Shown here: positions 1 through 6,128 of the stretch, one piece after another | How positions within the stretch are numbered: position 1 is the first letter of the stretch | Layout of the letters: each line of letters opens with the position of its first letter | Origin: Nitriliruptoraceae bacterium | GTDB taxonomy: Bacteria; Actinomycetota; Nitriliruptoria; Nitriliruptorales; Nitriliruptoraceae | DNA length: 11,419 nt | Assembly: GCA_007134165.1 (NCBI GenBank) | Contig: SLLJ01000316.1 | Span: 1 to 11,419, forward strand | Direction of reading: 5' to 3' | Program-made: the position numbers and the translations under genes | Notes under the pieces: generated by a model | Seen by the model: the letters and a program-made list of their open reading frames with translations, nothing else | What the model was told of the DNA's origin: nothing | Databases searched by the model: none

Positions 1-716
1 CCCACGGTGAGGACCTCGCCGCGATCGTGTGCGAGCCGGTGGCCGCCAACATGAACCTGGTCCCGCCCGACGACGGCTACCTCGAGGTGCTGCGCGCCGA
101 AGCCGACCGCAGCGGGGCGCTGCTGGTGTTCGACGAGGTCATCACCGGCTTCCGCGTGGCGCGTGGTGGGGCGCAGGCCTGGCACGGGGTCACGCCCGAT
201 CTGACCGTGCTGGGCAAGATCGTGGGGGGCGGCTTCCCGCTGGCCGCATTCGGGGGCCGGGCCGAGCTGATGGATCACCTCGCGCCCGACGGACCCGTCT
301 ACCAGGCCGGCACGCTGTCGGGCAATCCCGTGGCCGTGGCGGCGGGGCTGGCCACCCTGCGGCTGCTCGACGACGACGCCTACCGCCGCCTCGAGGCGGT
401 CACGCAGCAGCTCGAGGGCGTGCTGCGCGCCGCGCTGGCCGAGGCCGCCCCAACGGTGCCGGCAACCGTGCGGCGCCACGCGACCCTGCTCGGGGTGGTG
501 TTCGCGCCGGCGGGTCCCCGCCGCTACGAGGACGTCGTCGCGGCGGATCACGACGCCTACGGCCGGTTCTTCCACGCCATGCTCGAGCGCGGGATCTACC
601 TCGCCCCATCGGGCTACGAGGTGGTGTTCACCTCGTTGGCGCTCGACGATGCGGCCATCGACCGCATCGGCCAGGCCGCGCACGAGGCCGCCGGCGTGCT
701 CGACGCGGGGGCCTGA
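1..716 (+). CDS. hemL: Glutamate-1-semialdehyde 2,1-aminomutase, C-terminal part (5' end outside window)
   Basis: PLP enzyme that converts glutamate-1-semialdehyde to 5-aminolevulinate, the first committed tetrapyrrole precursor, in the cytoplasm. The frame is open from base 3 at the window edge, so the gene is truncated here by the window. The first visible residues read IVCEPVAANMNLVPP, a conserved class III aminotransferase stretch. FDEVITGFR follows (the Asp that contacts the PLP pyridine nitrogen), then LGKIVGGGFP, whose Lys codon at 216-218 is the Schiff-base lysine, and YQAGTLSGNP near 300-330. About 237 residues are visible, consistent with the last 55% of a ~430-residue enzyme. The GTG at 27 is internal and is not the start. 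The match to HemL rather than other class III aminotransferases rests on the GKIVGGG, GTLSGNP and C-terminal GIYLAPSGYE stretches. A heme-pathway gene upstream of cytochrome genes is sensible context, but a 198-base gap separates it from them. Confidence 0.93.
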   Translation, partial: HGEDLAAIVCEPVAANMNLVPPDDGYLEVLRAEADRSGALLVFDEVITGFRVARGGAQAWHGVTPDLTVLGKIVGGGFPLAAFGGRAELMDHLAPDGPVYQAGTLSGNPVAVAAGLATLRLLDDDAYRRLEAVTQQLEGVLRAALAEAAPTVPATVRRHATLLGVVFAPAGPRRYEDVVAADHDAYGRFFHAMLERGIYLAPSGYEVVFTSLALDDAAIDRIGQAAHEAAGVLDAGA

Positions 717-745
717 GCGGTGGGCTGCCGACCCCCGGGACCCGT

Positions 746-775
746 TTGTTCGCCATTCTGGGGGTTCGGTACGCT
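746..775 (+). promoter_or_regulatory. Possible sigma70-type promoter for the respiratory operon
   Basis: A TTGTTC hexamer at 746-751 and a TACGCT hexamer (TAnnnT, the usual actinobacterial -10 form) at 770-775 are separated by 18 bases. They lie in the only long gap upstream of the nine-gene respiratory cluster. Transcription would start near 781-784, just before the inverted repeats of the leader. The -35 element matches only its TTG half, so this is a candidate from sequence shape and position only. Confidence 0.3.
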
Positions 776-791
776 GCGGCTACCCCGGCCG

Positions 792-853
792 AACGACCCC
801 CGGTCGTGGGTCGTTGGGACCAGCGGGTAGCAGGTGACCTGCTGGCCACGACC
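792..853 (+). promoter_or_regulatory. Leader with nested and mutually exclusive inverted repeats
   Basis: Several perfect inverted repeats overlap here. AACGACCC (792-799) pairs with GGGTCGTT (808-815) across an 8-base loop. GGTCGTGG (802-809) pairs with CCACGACC (846-853). Inside the latter, AGCAGGT (829-835) and ACCTGCT (837-843) form a near-continuous palindrome around base 836. The first two pairings share bases 802-815 and cannot form together. A small CCCG/CGGG hairpin (887-890 and 895-898) lies just before the ribosome binding site of the first gene. The palindrome could instead be a protein operator. Whether any of this regulates the operon is inference. Confidence 0.4.
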
Positions 854-914
854 AGCCCCTGACCGCCCCTACTAGCCCCTTGACAGCCCGTGAACGGGTG
901 AGAAGAGGTGCACG

Positions 915-1430
915 GTGCTCGAATGGTTCGGTGAGTTCTTCTCCGCACTGCCCGAGGTCGGGCGGGCCCTGTACCAGTTCGGCGACCCGGGCAACCTCGG
1001 TCGCGGGTGGATCAGTGGGGCCATCTTGCTGCTGTGGGGTGGGCCGTTGCTCGCGCTGCCGCTGTGGATCGCCAAGAAGACCTACGGCACCCACGAGTGG
1101 GTGTCGGCGACGATGGGGGTGATCGCCGCGTCGAGCTTCCTGTGGTGGGTCCACGGGGTCATCCCCCACGGCTGGATCCAGTTCGTGGAGTCCAACGAGA
1201 ACCTGCTGTCGGGACGGGTCATCCCGGCCAGCGCTGGCATCGACATCTCCGAGGACTACCGCCTCGACATCGCCTCCAACCTCTACGGGGTGATCGCCGA
1301 CTCGGTGATCGCCCTGCTGATGATCGCCGGCATCGTGGTGTCGTTGTGGCTCGCGCTGCGGGTCCAGAAGTCCCTGCCGAAGACGCTGGCTACCGGTGAG
1401 ACCAAGCCGGAGTCCGGCGGCTACAAGTAG
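915..1430 (+). CDS. Unrecognised three-helix membrane protein, first gene of respiratory cluster
   Basis: 171-residue protein that I cannot assign to a named family. The GTG start at 915 has an AGAGG ribosome binding site at 904-908, six bases upstream. It has three hydrophobic segments, at about residues 34-55 (with the run AILLLWGGPLLALPLWIA), 64-84 (VSATMGVIAASSFLWW) and 122-149 (a long one ending SLWLAL). About 38 residues between the second and third segments (roughly 85-122) are polar and fairly acidic. A lysine pair follows the first segment and the C-terminal tail is Lys-rich (KSLPKTLATGETK), which suggests a cytoplasmic tail. There are no cysteines and no CxxCH motif. Histidines occur at HEW and WVHGVIPHGW, near membrane interfaces. 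It stands 44 bases upstream of the ferredoxin-like gene and shares the operon with the cytochrome b subunits. An accessory subunit or anchor for the neighbouring iron-sulfur protein is a reasonable inference only. Confidence 0.8.
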   Translation: MLEWFGEFFSALPEVGRALYQFGDPGNLGRGWISGAILLLWGGPLLALPLWIAKKTYGTHEWVSATMGVIAASSFLWWVHGVIPHGWIQFVESNENLLSGRVIPASAGIDISEDYRLDIASNLYGVIADSVIALLMIAGIVVSLWLALRVQKSLPKTLATGETKPESGGYK

Positions 1431-1474
1431 CGGCCTGAGCCTCTCCGGCCGCGTTCAGCCAAGGAGCCGTACCC

Positions 1475-1819
1475 ATGGGCAAGACCGACCGCGGTGAGCA
1501 TCCCCTGATGTTCGACGACTACGTCGTACAGCAGGTCGACCCCAACTGGCTGCAGGAACGCGTCAAGCCCAAGCGCCACATCGGGCTCACCCCCGAACTG
1601 TGCATCCTGTGCCGCGCCTGCGAGGACGTGTGTCCCTGGGAGTGCATCTACATGATGTCACCCAGCATCATCCAGGACGCCGACAGCGCGGAACTGGTCA
1701 CGCTGGCCAGCCAGTCCCACGCCGTGTTCATCATCGACGACAACGAGTGTACGCGCTGCGCGATCTGCGTCGAGCGCTGCCCCTCCGACGCGCTGTGGCT
1801 CGGCCGCGTCGAGGCCTGA
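1475..1819 (+). CDS. 2[4Fe-4S] ferredoxin-like protein
   Basis: 114-residue cytoplasmic iron-sulfur protein with no signal peptide or membrane segment. The ATG at 1475 follows AAGGAG at 1461-1466. Two cluster motifs are complete: C43-x2-C46-x2-C49-x3-C53-P, and C92-x2-C95-x2-C98-x3-C102-P. In this fold the last Cys of each motif ligates the other cluster. An extra Cys at position 57 is not needed for either cluster. The 38 residues between C53 and C92 are longer than in clostridial-type ferredoxins and resemble dicluster electron-transfer subunits. About 40 residues precede the first motif (with MFDDYVVQQVDPNWLQERVK) and may be a docking segment. The gene lies between a membrane protein and cytochrome b6, so it is probably an electron donor or acceptor for this membrane complex. 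It could equally be a general ferredoxin that sits here by chance, although operon placement argues against that. Confidence 0.88.
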   Translation: MGKTDRGEHPLMFDDYVVQQVDPNWLQERVKPKRHIGLTPELCILCRACEDVCPWECIYMMSPSIIQDADSAELVTLASQSHAVFIIDDNECTRCAICVERCPSDALWLGRVEA

Positions 1820-1864
1820 CCCCCGCTCCTTCACGCCCGCCCCGCGATCACGAGGTCGACCACC

Positions 1865-2632
1865 GTGCCCAAGCTCCCCACCTTCGACGACGTCAAGGGC
1901 AACGTGCAGGACAACGTCATCTGGAAGTCGATCTTCCGGCCGGGATCGATCTACCGCAAGGGCTACCGCGACACCTCGCGGGACCGGGCCCTGGCCTCGA
2001 TGAACAACGTGCTCTACCACCTGCACCCGGTGAAGGTGAAGCGGCACGGCCTGAAGCTGACCTACACCTACTGCCTCGGGGGGCTGAGCTTCTTCCTGTT
2101 CGTGCTGCTGACCATCACCGGCATCTTCCTGATGTTCTTCTACACCCCGGCGGCCGGTGCGGGCAGCGAGATTGCGTACGCCAACATGCGCGAGATCTCG
2201 GCGTCGATCACCTTCGGCAACCTCGTGCGCAACCTGCACCGATGGGGTGCGCATGCCATGGTGTTCACGGTCTTCCTGCACATGGCGCGGGTGTTCTACC
2301 ACGGGGCCTACAAGCCCCCGCGCGAGTTCAACTGGGTGGTCGGCGTGATCCTGCTGCTGCTGACGCTGCTGCTGTCGTTCACCGGCTACCTGCTGCCCTG
2401 GGACCAGCTCGCGCTGTGGGCGGTGACCGTGGGCACCAACATGATGGGCTTCACCCCCGTGTTCGGCGACCAGGTCCAGTTCGTGCTGCTCGGTGGGGTC
2501 GAGATCGGCCCCAACACCCTGCTGCGCTGGTACGTCCTGCACGTGCTGTTCATCCCGTTCATCACCGTCATCTTCCTCGCGGTCCACTTCTGGCGGATCC
2601 GCAAGGACGGCGGCATCTCCGGCCCGCTGTGA
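1865..2632 (+). CDS. petB: Cytochrome b6-type subunit (N-terminal cytochrome b)
   Basis: 255-residue integral membrane protein carrying the two b hemes of a quinol oxidoreductase. The GTG at 1865 follows GAGG at 1852-1855. Helix B has H125 (LHRWGAH) and H139 (FLHMARVF), 14 apart. Helix D has H226 (YVLHVLF) and H241 (AVHFWRI), 15 apart, that is with 14 residues between, the b6 spacing rather than the 13 of mitochondrial-type cytochrome b. Cys70 in TYCLGGLS aligns with the plant b6 Cys that covalently binds heme c_i. PPREFNWVVG, TGYLLPWDQ and the C-terminal GISGPL also match b6 closely. The N-terminal ~58 residues, polar and basic, are longer than in chloroplast b6 (about 215 residues in total). 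The gene ends where b6 ends, and the remaining cytochrome b helices are in the next gene, so cytochrome b is split. The symbol is by homology; no photosynthesis genes are seen. Confidence 0.93.
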   Translation: MPKLPTFDDVKGNVQDNVIWKSIFRPGSIYRKGYRDTSRDRALASMNNVLYHLHPVKVKRHGLKLTYTYCLGGLSFFLFVLLTITGIFLMFFYTPAAGAGSEIAYANMREISASITFGNLVRNLHRWGAHAMVFTVFLHMARVFYHGAYKPPREFNWVVGVILLLLTLLLSFTGYLLPWDQLALWAVTVGTNMMGFTPVFGDQVQFVLLGGVEIGPNTLLRWYVLHVLFIPFITVIFLAVHFWRIRKDGGISGPL

Positions 2633-2651
2633 TGCCCACGCGTTCGGTCGC

Positions 2652-2658
2652 AAAGGAG
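2652..2658 (+). promoter_or_regulatory. Ribosome binding site fixing the subunit IV start
   Basis: AAAGGAG lies five bases before the ATG at 2664. It decides the start, because the reading frame stays open upstream to 2493 inside the cytochrome b6 gene, where the translation is Arg/Ser-rich and shows no relation to cytochrome b. Confidence 0.75.
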
Positions 2659-2663
2659 TCAGC

Positions 2664-3509
2664 ATGAGCGACGAGGTCCAGATCGACCAGGAGGTCTACG
2701 ACCGCCTGATCGCCGAGGGCAAGAGCGAGCGCATCGCGCGGGCCAAGGCCAAGGCCGCCTCGGTGCGCAAGGCCAAGATCGCCGAGGGCCAGACGCTCGG
2801 ACCCCGGCCCGCGGATCAGGCTGCGAAGGCGCTCAGCGACTACCGCGAGTCCGCCGGTGGGGGCGGTGGGGTCGCGACCAAGACCGCCGCCCCGGCCGAG
2901 GCGGGCGGCGCGGCCGGCGGCCGGCTCACGCCCGAGCAGCGCGCCGCAAGGGTCGCCGCGTCACTGGGCAACGGCGGCAAGGAGCCGGCCTCCATCGGCG
3001 TGCCCACCTCCGGGGCCCACACCCACCGGTTGCTCGCCCTGGTCCCGCCGGCCGGCATCCAGCAGGTGCAGGGCAAGCAGCAGGACAAGGTCTACACCTG
3101 GCCACACCTGCTGCTGGTCGAGTTCGTGGCGCTGCTCGCGGTCGGCTCGCTGCTGCTGATCGTCTCGTTCTTCCTCGACGCGCCCCTGGGCTCGCTGGCC
3201 AACCCCAACGACGTGCCGGCGATCAACAAGGCACCCTGGTACTTCATGGGACTGCAGGAGTTGCTGGCCTACTTCCACCCGATGGTCGCCGGGATCACGA
3301 TGCCGGGGGTGGCGGTGGTGCTGCTGATGGCCGCTCCGTACATCGACAAGAACCCGTCGGCCAAGCCCGAGAACCGCAAGGTCGCCAACATGGCCTTCAC
3401 GTTCTTCGTGGTGTTCTGGGCCGTGCTGGTCATCATTGGCTCGTTCCTGCGAGGTGCAGGCTACGAGTGGGTCTGGCCCTGGGTCGACGGGCTCGGGTTC
3501 ACGCTGTAG
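2664..3509 (+). CDS. petD: Cytochrome b subunit IV-type protein with long N-terminal extension
   Basis: 281-residue protein providing the C-terminal helices of the split cytochrome b. Three membrane segments are visible at about 148-171 (HLLLVEFVALLAVGSLLLIV), 207-226 (MVAGITMPGVAVVLLMAAPY) and 244-264 (FTFFVVFWAVLVIIGSFL). The loop after the first helix carries NDVPAINKAPWYFMGLQELL, the quinol-oxidising site region. The usual Pro-Glu-Trp-Tyr is Ala190-Pro-Trp-Tyr193 here, so the classic Glu is absent; E199 follows shortly. Residues 1-125 are soluble, Ala/Lys/Gly-rich and unlike chloroplast subunit IV (about 160 residues in total). They include a charged, probably helical stretch (DRLIAEGKSERIARAKAKAA), a Gly run at 65-69 and a second charged patch (LTPEQRAARVAASLG). 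I do not recognise this extension. There is no CxxCH, so unlike Bacillus QcrC no heme c domain is fused. It follows petB by 31 bases. Confidence 0.88.
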   Translation: MSDEVQIDQEVYDRLIAEGKSERIARAKAKAASVRKAKIAEGQTLGPRPADQAAKALSDYRESAGGGGGVATKTAAPAEAGGAAGGRLTPEQRAARVAASLGNGGKEPASIGVPTSGAHTHRLLALVPPAGIQQVQGKQQDKVYTWPHLLLVEFVALLAVGSLLLIVSFFLDAPLGSLANPNDVPAINKAPWYFMGLQELLAYFHPMVAGITMPGVAVVLLMAAPYIDKNPSAKPENRKVANMAFTFFVVFWAVLVIIGSFLRGAGYEWVWPWVDGLGFTL

Positions 3510-3534
3510 GCGGACCGGCGATCCCGGACCGCTG

Positions 3535-3554
3535 CACGACACGACACGACACGA
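3535..3554 (+). repeat. Four tandem CACGA pentamers before the Rieske gene
   Basis: CACGA occurs four times head to tail at 3535-3554, in the 54-base gap upstream of the Rieske gene. The last copy overlaps the weak GAGG ribosome binding site (3553-3556). Copy-number change by replication slippage would alter the length of this spacer but not a reading frame. Confidence 0.8.
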
Positions 3555-3563
3555 GGCATCCAC

Positions 3564-4160
3564 GTGGCTAACGACTCACGCATCGCCAAGCCGGTCGAAC
3601 GGCGCACCTTCCTGCGGGTGGGGCTCATCGGCTCGGTGACCGCCGGGCTCGGGGGTTTCGGTCTGGGGGTGCTCGGCATGCTCTGGCCGCGTCCCGGTGA
3701 CGAACTCACCGGCGAGGTCCCGCTGGGCGTGGCCGCCGATCTCGCCGCGCAGATCTCCTCCGAGCGCACCCCGGTGCGGGTGCCCGAGGGTGGGATCTCG
3801 ATCATCACCTGGGATCCGTCGAGTTCGGCGGCGATGCGCAACTACGGCGAGGACCACGCCATCCTCGGCGACACGACGGGCCTGATGGCGGTCAACTCCC
3901 AGACCTGCCCGCACCTGGGCTGCGCGGTGCCGTGGTGCCAGACCTCGCAGTGGTTCGAGTGCCCCTGCCACGGGTCGCGCTACAACCGCTACGGCGAGTG
4001 GACCGGCGGTCCCGCTCCCCGCGGTCTGGACCGCTACGGCTCGTTCGTCGACGGTGACGGGCTGTTCGTGGTCGACCTCGGCAACCCGCTGACCGGTCCC
4101 TCGCGTACGGCCAACGCCCTCGAGCAGAACCCTGAGGGTCCGTCCTGCATCGACGCCTGA
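3564..4160 (+). CDS. qcrA: Rieske [2Fe-2S] subunit of quinol:cytochrome c reductase
   Basis: 198-residue membrane-anchored iron-sulfur protein that takes the first electron from quinol at the outer face and passes it to cytochrome c. The GTG start at 3564 follows GAGG at 3553-3556. The N-terminus has a twin-arginine motif (ERRTFLRVG, residues 12-20) before a Gly-rich hydrophobic segment at 18-40, as expected for a folded Tat substrate that keeps its anchor. Box I is C115-P-H117-L-G-C120 and box II is C133-P-C135-H136-G-S. C115, H117, C133 and H136 are the cluster ligands, and C120 and C135 form the disulfide. Only 12 residues separate the boxes (121-132), which hold a further Cys at 125. GGPAPRGLDRY after box II is the conserved Pro-loop. 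A Cys also lies near the C-terminus (SCIDA). Its place between the cytochrome b subunits and the diheme cytochrome c supports the assignment. Confidence 0.94.
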   Translation: MANDSRIAKPVERRTFLRVGLIGSVTAGLGGFGLGVLGMLWPRPGDELTGEVPLGVAADLAAQISSERTPVRVPEGGISIITWDPSSSAAMRNYGEDHAILGDTTGLMAVNSQTCPHLGCAVPWCQTSQWFECPCHGSRYNRYGEWTGGPAPRGLDRYGSFVDGDGLFVVDLGNPLTGPSRTANALEQNPEGPSCIDA

Positions 4161-4179
4161 CCCGTCCGGAGCCCAACTC

Positions 4180-5211
4180 ATGCCTGAGCTGATGATCCTC
4201 GCCGAAGCTGGCGGGTCCGGCGCCAACGTGCCGATCGTGATCCTGCTCGCTGCGCTGGCCGCGTTCGCCATCGCCTACGTGATCGTGGGACCCGGCCGCC
4301 AGCGCCGTGGCCCCAAGCGCCACGGCGACATCCCGCTGGCCATGCGCCCCTACCACTCCGACGAGGAGCTCGAGACCACCGGCATGGAGCGGGCGATGTC
4401 CTGGGGCGTGGCCCTGGCCGTCTTCGCCTCGCTGTTCGTGCCGCTGTACTGGCTGATCGAGCCCGAGCGCATCAACAACCGGGTCGACGACTTCTACGAG
4501 CAGGACGTGCAGGCCGGACGGGCGCTGTTCGCCGAGGCCTGCGCCTCCTGCCACGGCACCAACCTCGAAGGTGGCTCTGCCCCCCACCCCAACCCGGACA
4601 TCGACGCGCCGTGGCCGGCCCCGGCGATGGACAACATCGTCGCGCGCTACCAGGACAGCGAGATCGTGGACGACGTCCACGAGTTCATCATGCTCACCCT
4701 GATCCACGGGCGGGCCGGCACGCCGATGAACGCCTTCGGGGTCGCCAACGGTGGGGTCTACTCCGATCAGCAACTCGAGGCCATCACCGCCTACATCTTG
4801 TCCGTGCAGACCGGCGTGCTGCCCGAGGTCGAGGCCTTCGTCGGTCGCTCCGGCGACGACCTGTTCGACCAGCACTGCGCGCGCTGCCACGGGCCGCAGG
4901 CCGAGGGCTACGTCGGCCCGCAGCTGATCAACGTCTTCGAGCGCTACGGCTGGGACCCCGACGACGAAGCCTCGCTCGAGCAGGCCCGGGCCGCCATCCT
5001 CGACACGCTCAGGATCGGGCGCAACGTGCCTGGCGAAGCCCCGATGCCCGCCTACGAGGGCGTCATCACCGAGGAGGCGATGGTCGCCATCGTCGACTAC
5101 CTCGAGTCCTTCCAGCAGACCGGCGGCCCCCGGGCCGGACAGATCGGTGGCGAACCCACCGCCACTGACGACGCCGACGATGCTGACGCCACCGACGAGC
5201 AGGAGTCCTGA
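4180..5211 (+). CDS. Membrane-anchored diheme cytochrome c
   Basis: 343-residue cytochrome c subunit, the likely exit point for electrons from the Rieske protein. The ATG at 4180 lies nine bases after GGAG (4167-4170). Two membrane segments, at about 17-37 (VPIVILLAALAAFAIAYVIV) and 74-92, flank a strongly basic loop (GRQRRGPKRHG). By the positive-inside rule the loop is cytoplasmic and the heme domains are outside. Heme sites are C121-A-S-C124-H125 and C233-A-R-C236-H237. M183 (GTPMNAF) and M289 (EAPMPAY) are likely axial ligands. The C-terminal ~20 residues are an acidic Asp/Ala/Thr tail. Typical actinobacterial QcrC is also diheme but has its anchor at the C-terminus, so here the order is reversed. 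I give no symbol for that reason. The gene is 19 bases from the Rieske gene and 2 bases from the next one. Confidence 0.9.
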   Translation: MPELMILAEAGGSGANVPIVILLAALAAFAIAYVIVGPGRQRRGPKRHGDIPLAMRPYHSDEELETTGMERAMSWGVALAVFASLFVPLYWLIEPERINNRVDDFYEQDVQAGRALFAEACASCHGTNLEGGSAPHPNPDIDAPWPAPAMDNIVARYQDSEIVDDVHEFIMLTLIHGRAGTPMNAFGVANGGVYSDQQLEAITAYILSVQTGVLPEVEAFVGRSGDDLFDQHCARCHGPQAEGYVGPQLINVFERYGWDPDDEASLEQARAAILDTLRIGRNVPGEAPMPAYEGVITEEAMVAIVDYLESFQQTGGPRAGQIGGEPTATDDADDADATDEQES

Positions 5212-5213
5212 CC

Positions 5214-6128
5214 GTGACCGAGCTGCTGTTCCTCGCGGTCGAGGAGGCCATCCCGGCCGACCACCCGGCCGCCATCCTCGCCGTCCCCCTCGGCCTGCTG
5301 TTCCTGTCGGGCTCGATCTACCTGCTGCTGTGGTCGAACTACGGCGCCAAGAAGGGTGCGGCGATCTACGGCACCGCGTTCTTCGGGTTCTGCTTCCTGC
5401 TCGGCGTGTTCTGGTGGTTCGGCGGTCCGGGGATCCCCCCCAACCTGGGCATCAACCATCTGCCGGGCCAGTCCGTCGACCACTACCAGCCGCGCTGGTA
5501 CGCCTTTGAGCCGGGCTCGCCCCGGGCGGAGTTCTTCCCCTCCACCGACCAGGTCGGCGACTTCGAGCCGCTGGCCGAGCACCTCGACATGGCCGGCATG
5601 GACGAGGACGACCGGCTGGCCAACCCGCGCTTCTCGGCCCTGTCGGGTTCGGTCGACCAGGCCGTGTCCCAGATGTCGGACCAGTTCCTGCCCATCGACG
5701 AGAACAACGTGGCGCAGATCGGTGTGGAGCGCCGGGCCGTGCTCGAGGACGACGCTCGCGCTCAGCAGCCCGAGGGCTCACGCCGAGCTCCAGAGTTCTA
5801 CAGCGCCGAGGCCGTCGGCGACCCGCGGCTGCTCGAGGACCGGTCGACCGGCACGCTGCTCGCCGTCAGCGAGTTCCAGGTCTTCGCCACCTTCCTCGAC
5901 GCGGACGGCGTGCCCTTCGACCCGGTGCCGGTCGGCCCGTCGGGCGAGTGGTTCGCCTTCCTGGATCCCGGGGCGACCTGGGTTCCCTCGGCGGTCTGGA
6001 CGCTGATCTCGTTGTTCGGATTCGTGATCAGCCTGGCATGGCTCGACCGGCTCGAGATGCGGGACAAGCGGCGTGACGCCGTCGAGGTCGAGGAACCCGA
6101 AGACCTCGCGGTGCCCATCGCCCAGTGA
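5214..6128 (+). CDS. Unrecognised membrane protein with large external domain
   Basis: 304-residue protein that I cannot assign. The GTG start at 5214 has AGGAG at 5201-5205 and lies 2 bases after the cytochrome c stop. Hydrophobic segments are at about 20-40 (AILAVPLGLLFLSGSIYLLL), 50-70 (FFGFCFLLGVFWWFGG) and 257-275 (ISLFGFVISLAWL). The first two are joined by a short basic loop (NYGAKKGAA), and the tail after the third is basic then acidic (EMRDKRRDAVEVEEPEDL). Both features suggest the N-terminus is outside, and that the ~185 residues between helices 2 and 3 are extracytoplasmic. That domain is acidic, Pro-rich and aromatic in parts (HYQPRWYAFEP), with no CxxCH, no Cys pair and no recognised metal motif. 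Helix order and topology resemble the preceding cytochrome c. Tight coupling on both sides suggests a structural or maturation subunit of the same complex; this is inference. Confidence 0.8.
   Translation: MTELLFLAVEEAIPADHPAAILAVPLGLLFLSGSIYLLLWSNYGAKKGAAIYGTAFFGFCFLLGVFWWFGGPGIPPNLGINHLPGQSVDHYQPRWYAFEPGSPRAEFFPSTDQVGDFEPLAEHLDMAGMDEDDRLANPRFSALSGSVDQAVSQMSDQFLPIDENNVAQIGVERRAVLEDDARAQQPEGSRRAPEFYSAEAVGDPRLLEDRSTGTLLAVSEFQVFATFLDADGVPFDPVPVGPSGEWFAFLDPGATWVPSAVWTLISLFGFVISLAWLDRLEMRDKRRDAVEVEEPEDLAVPIAQ

Noticed and set aside
29..862. 277-codon plus-strand frame overlapping hemL
   Set aside because: Its product is an Arg/Ala/Gly-rich shadow of hemL in another frame and shows no domain.
880..885. 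TTGACA, a perfect -35 hexamer before the first respiratory gene
   Set aside because: No TAnnnT -10 element lies 16-19 bases downstream; that position is the ribosome binding site region.
1430..1452. GCGGCC/GGCCGC hairpin between the first two respiratory genes
   Set aside because: Only 6 bp with an 11-base loop and no T-run; short GC stems like this are expected by chance, and gene spacing argues for co-transcription.
2493..2663. Longer start for subunit IV inside the b6 gene
   Set aside because: The added residues are Ser/Arg-rich shadow sequence, while AAAGGAG before ATG 2664 gives a clear start.
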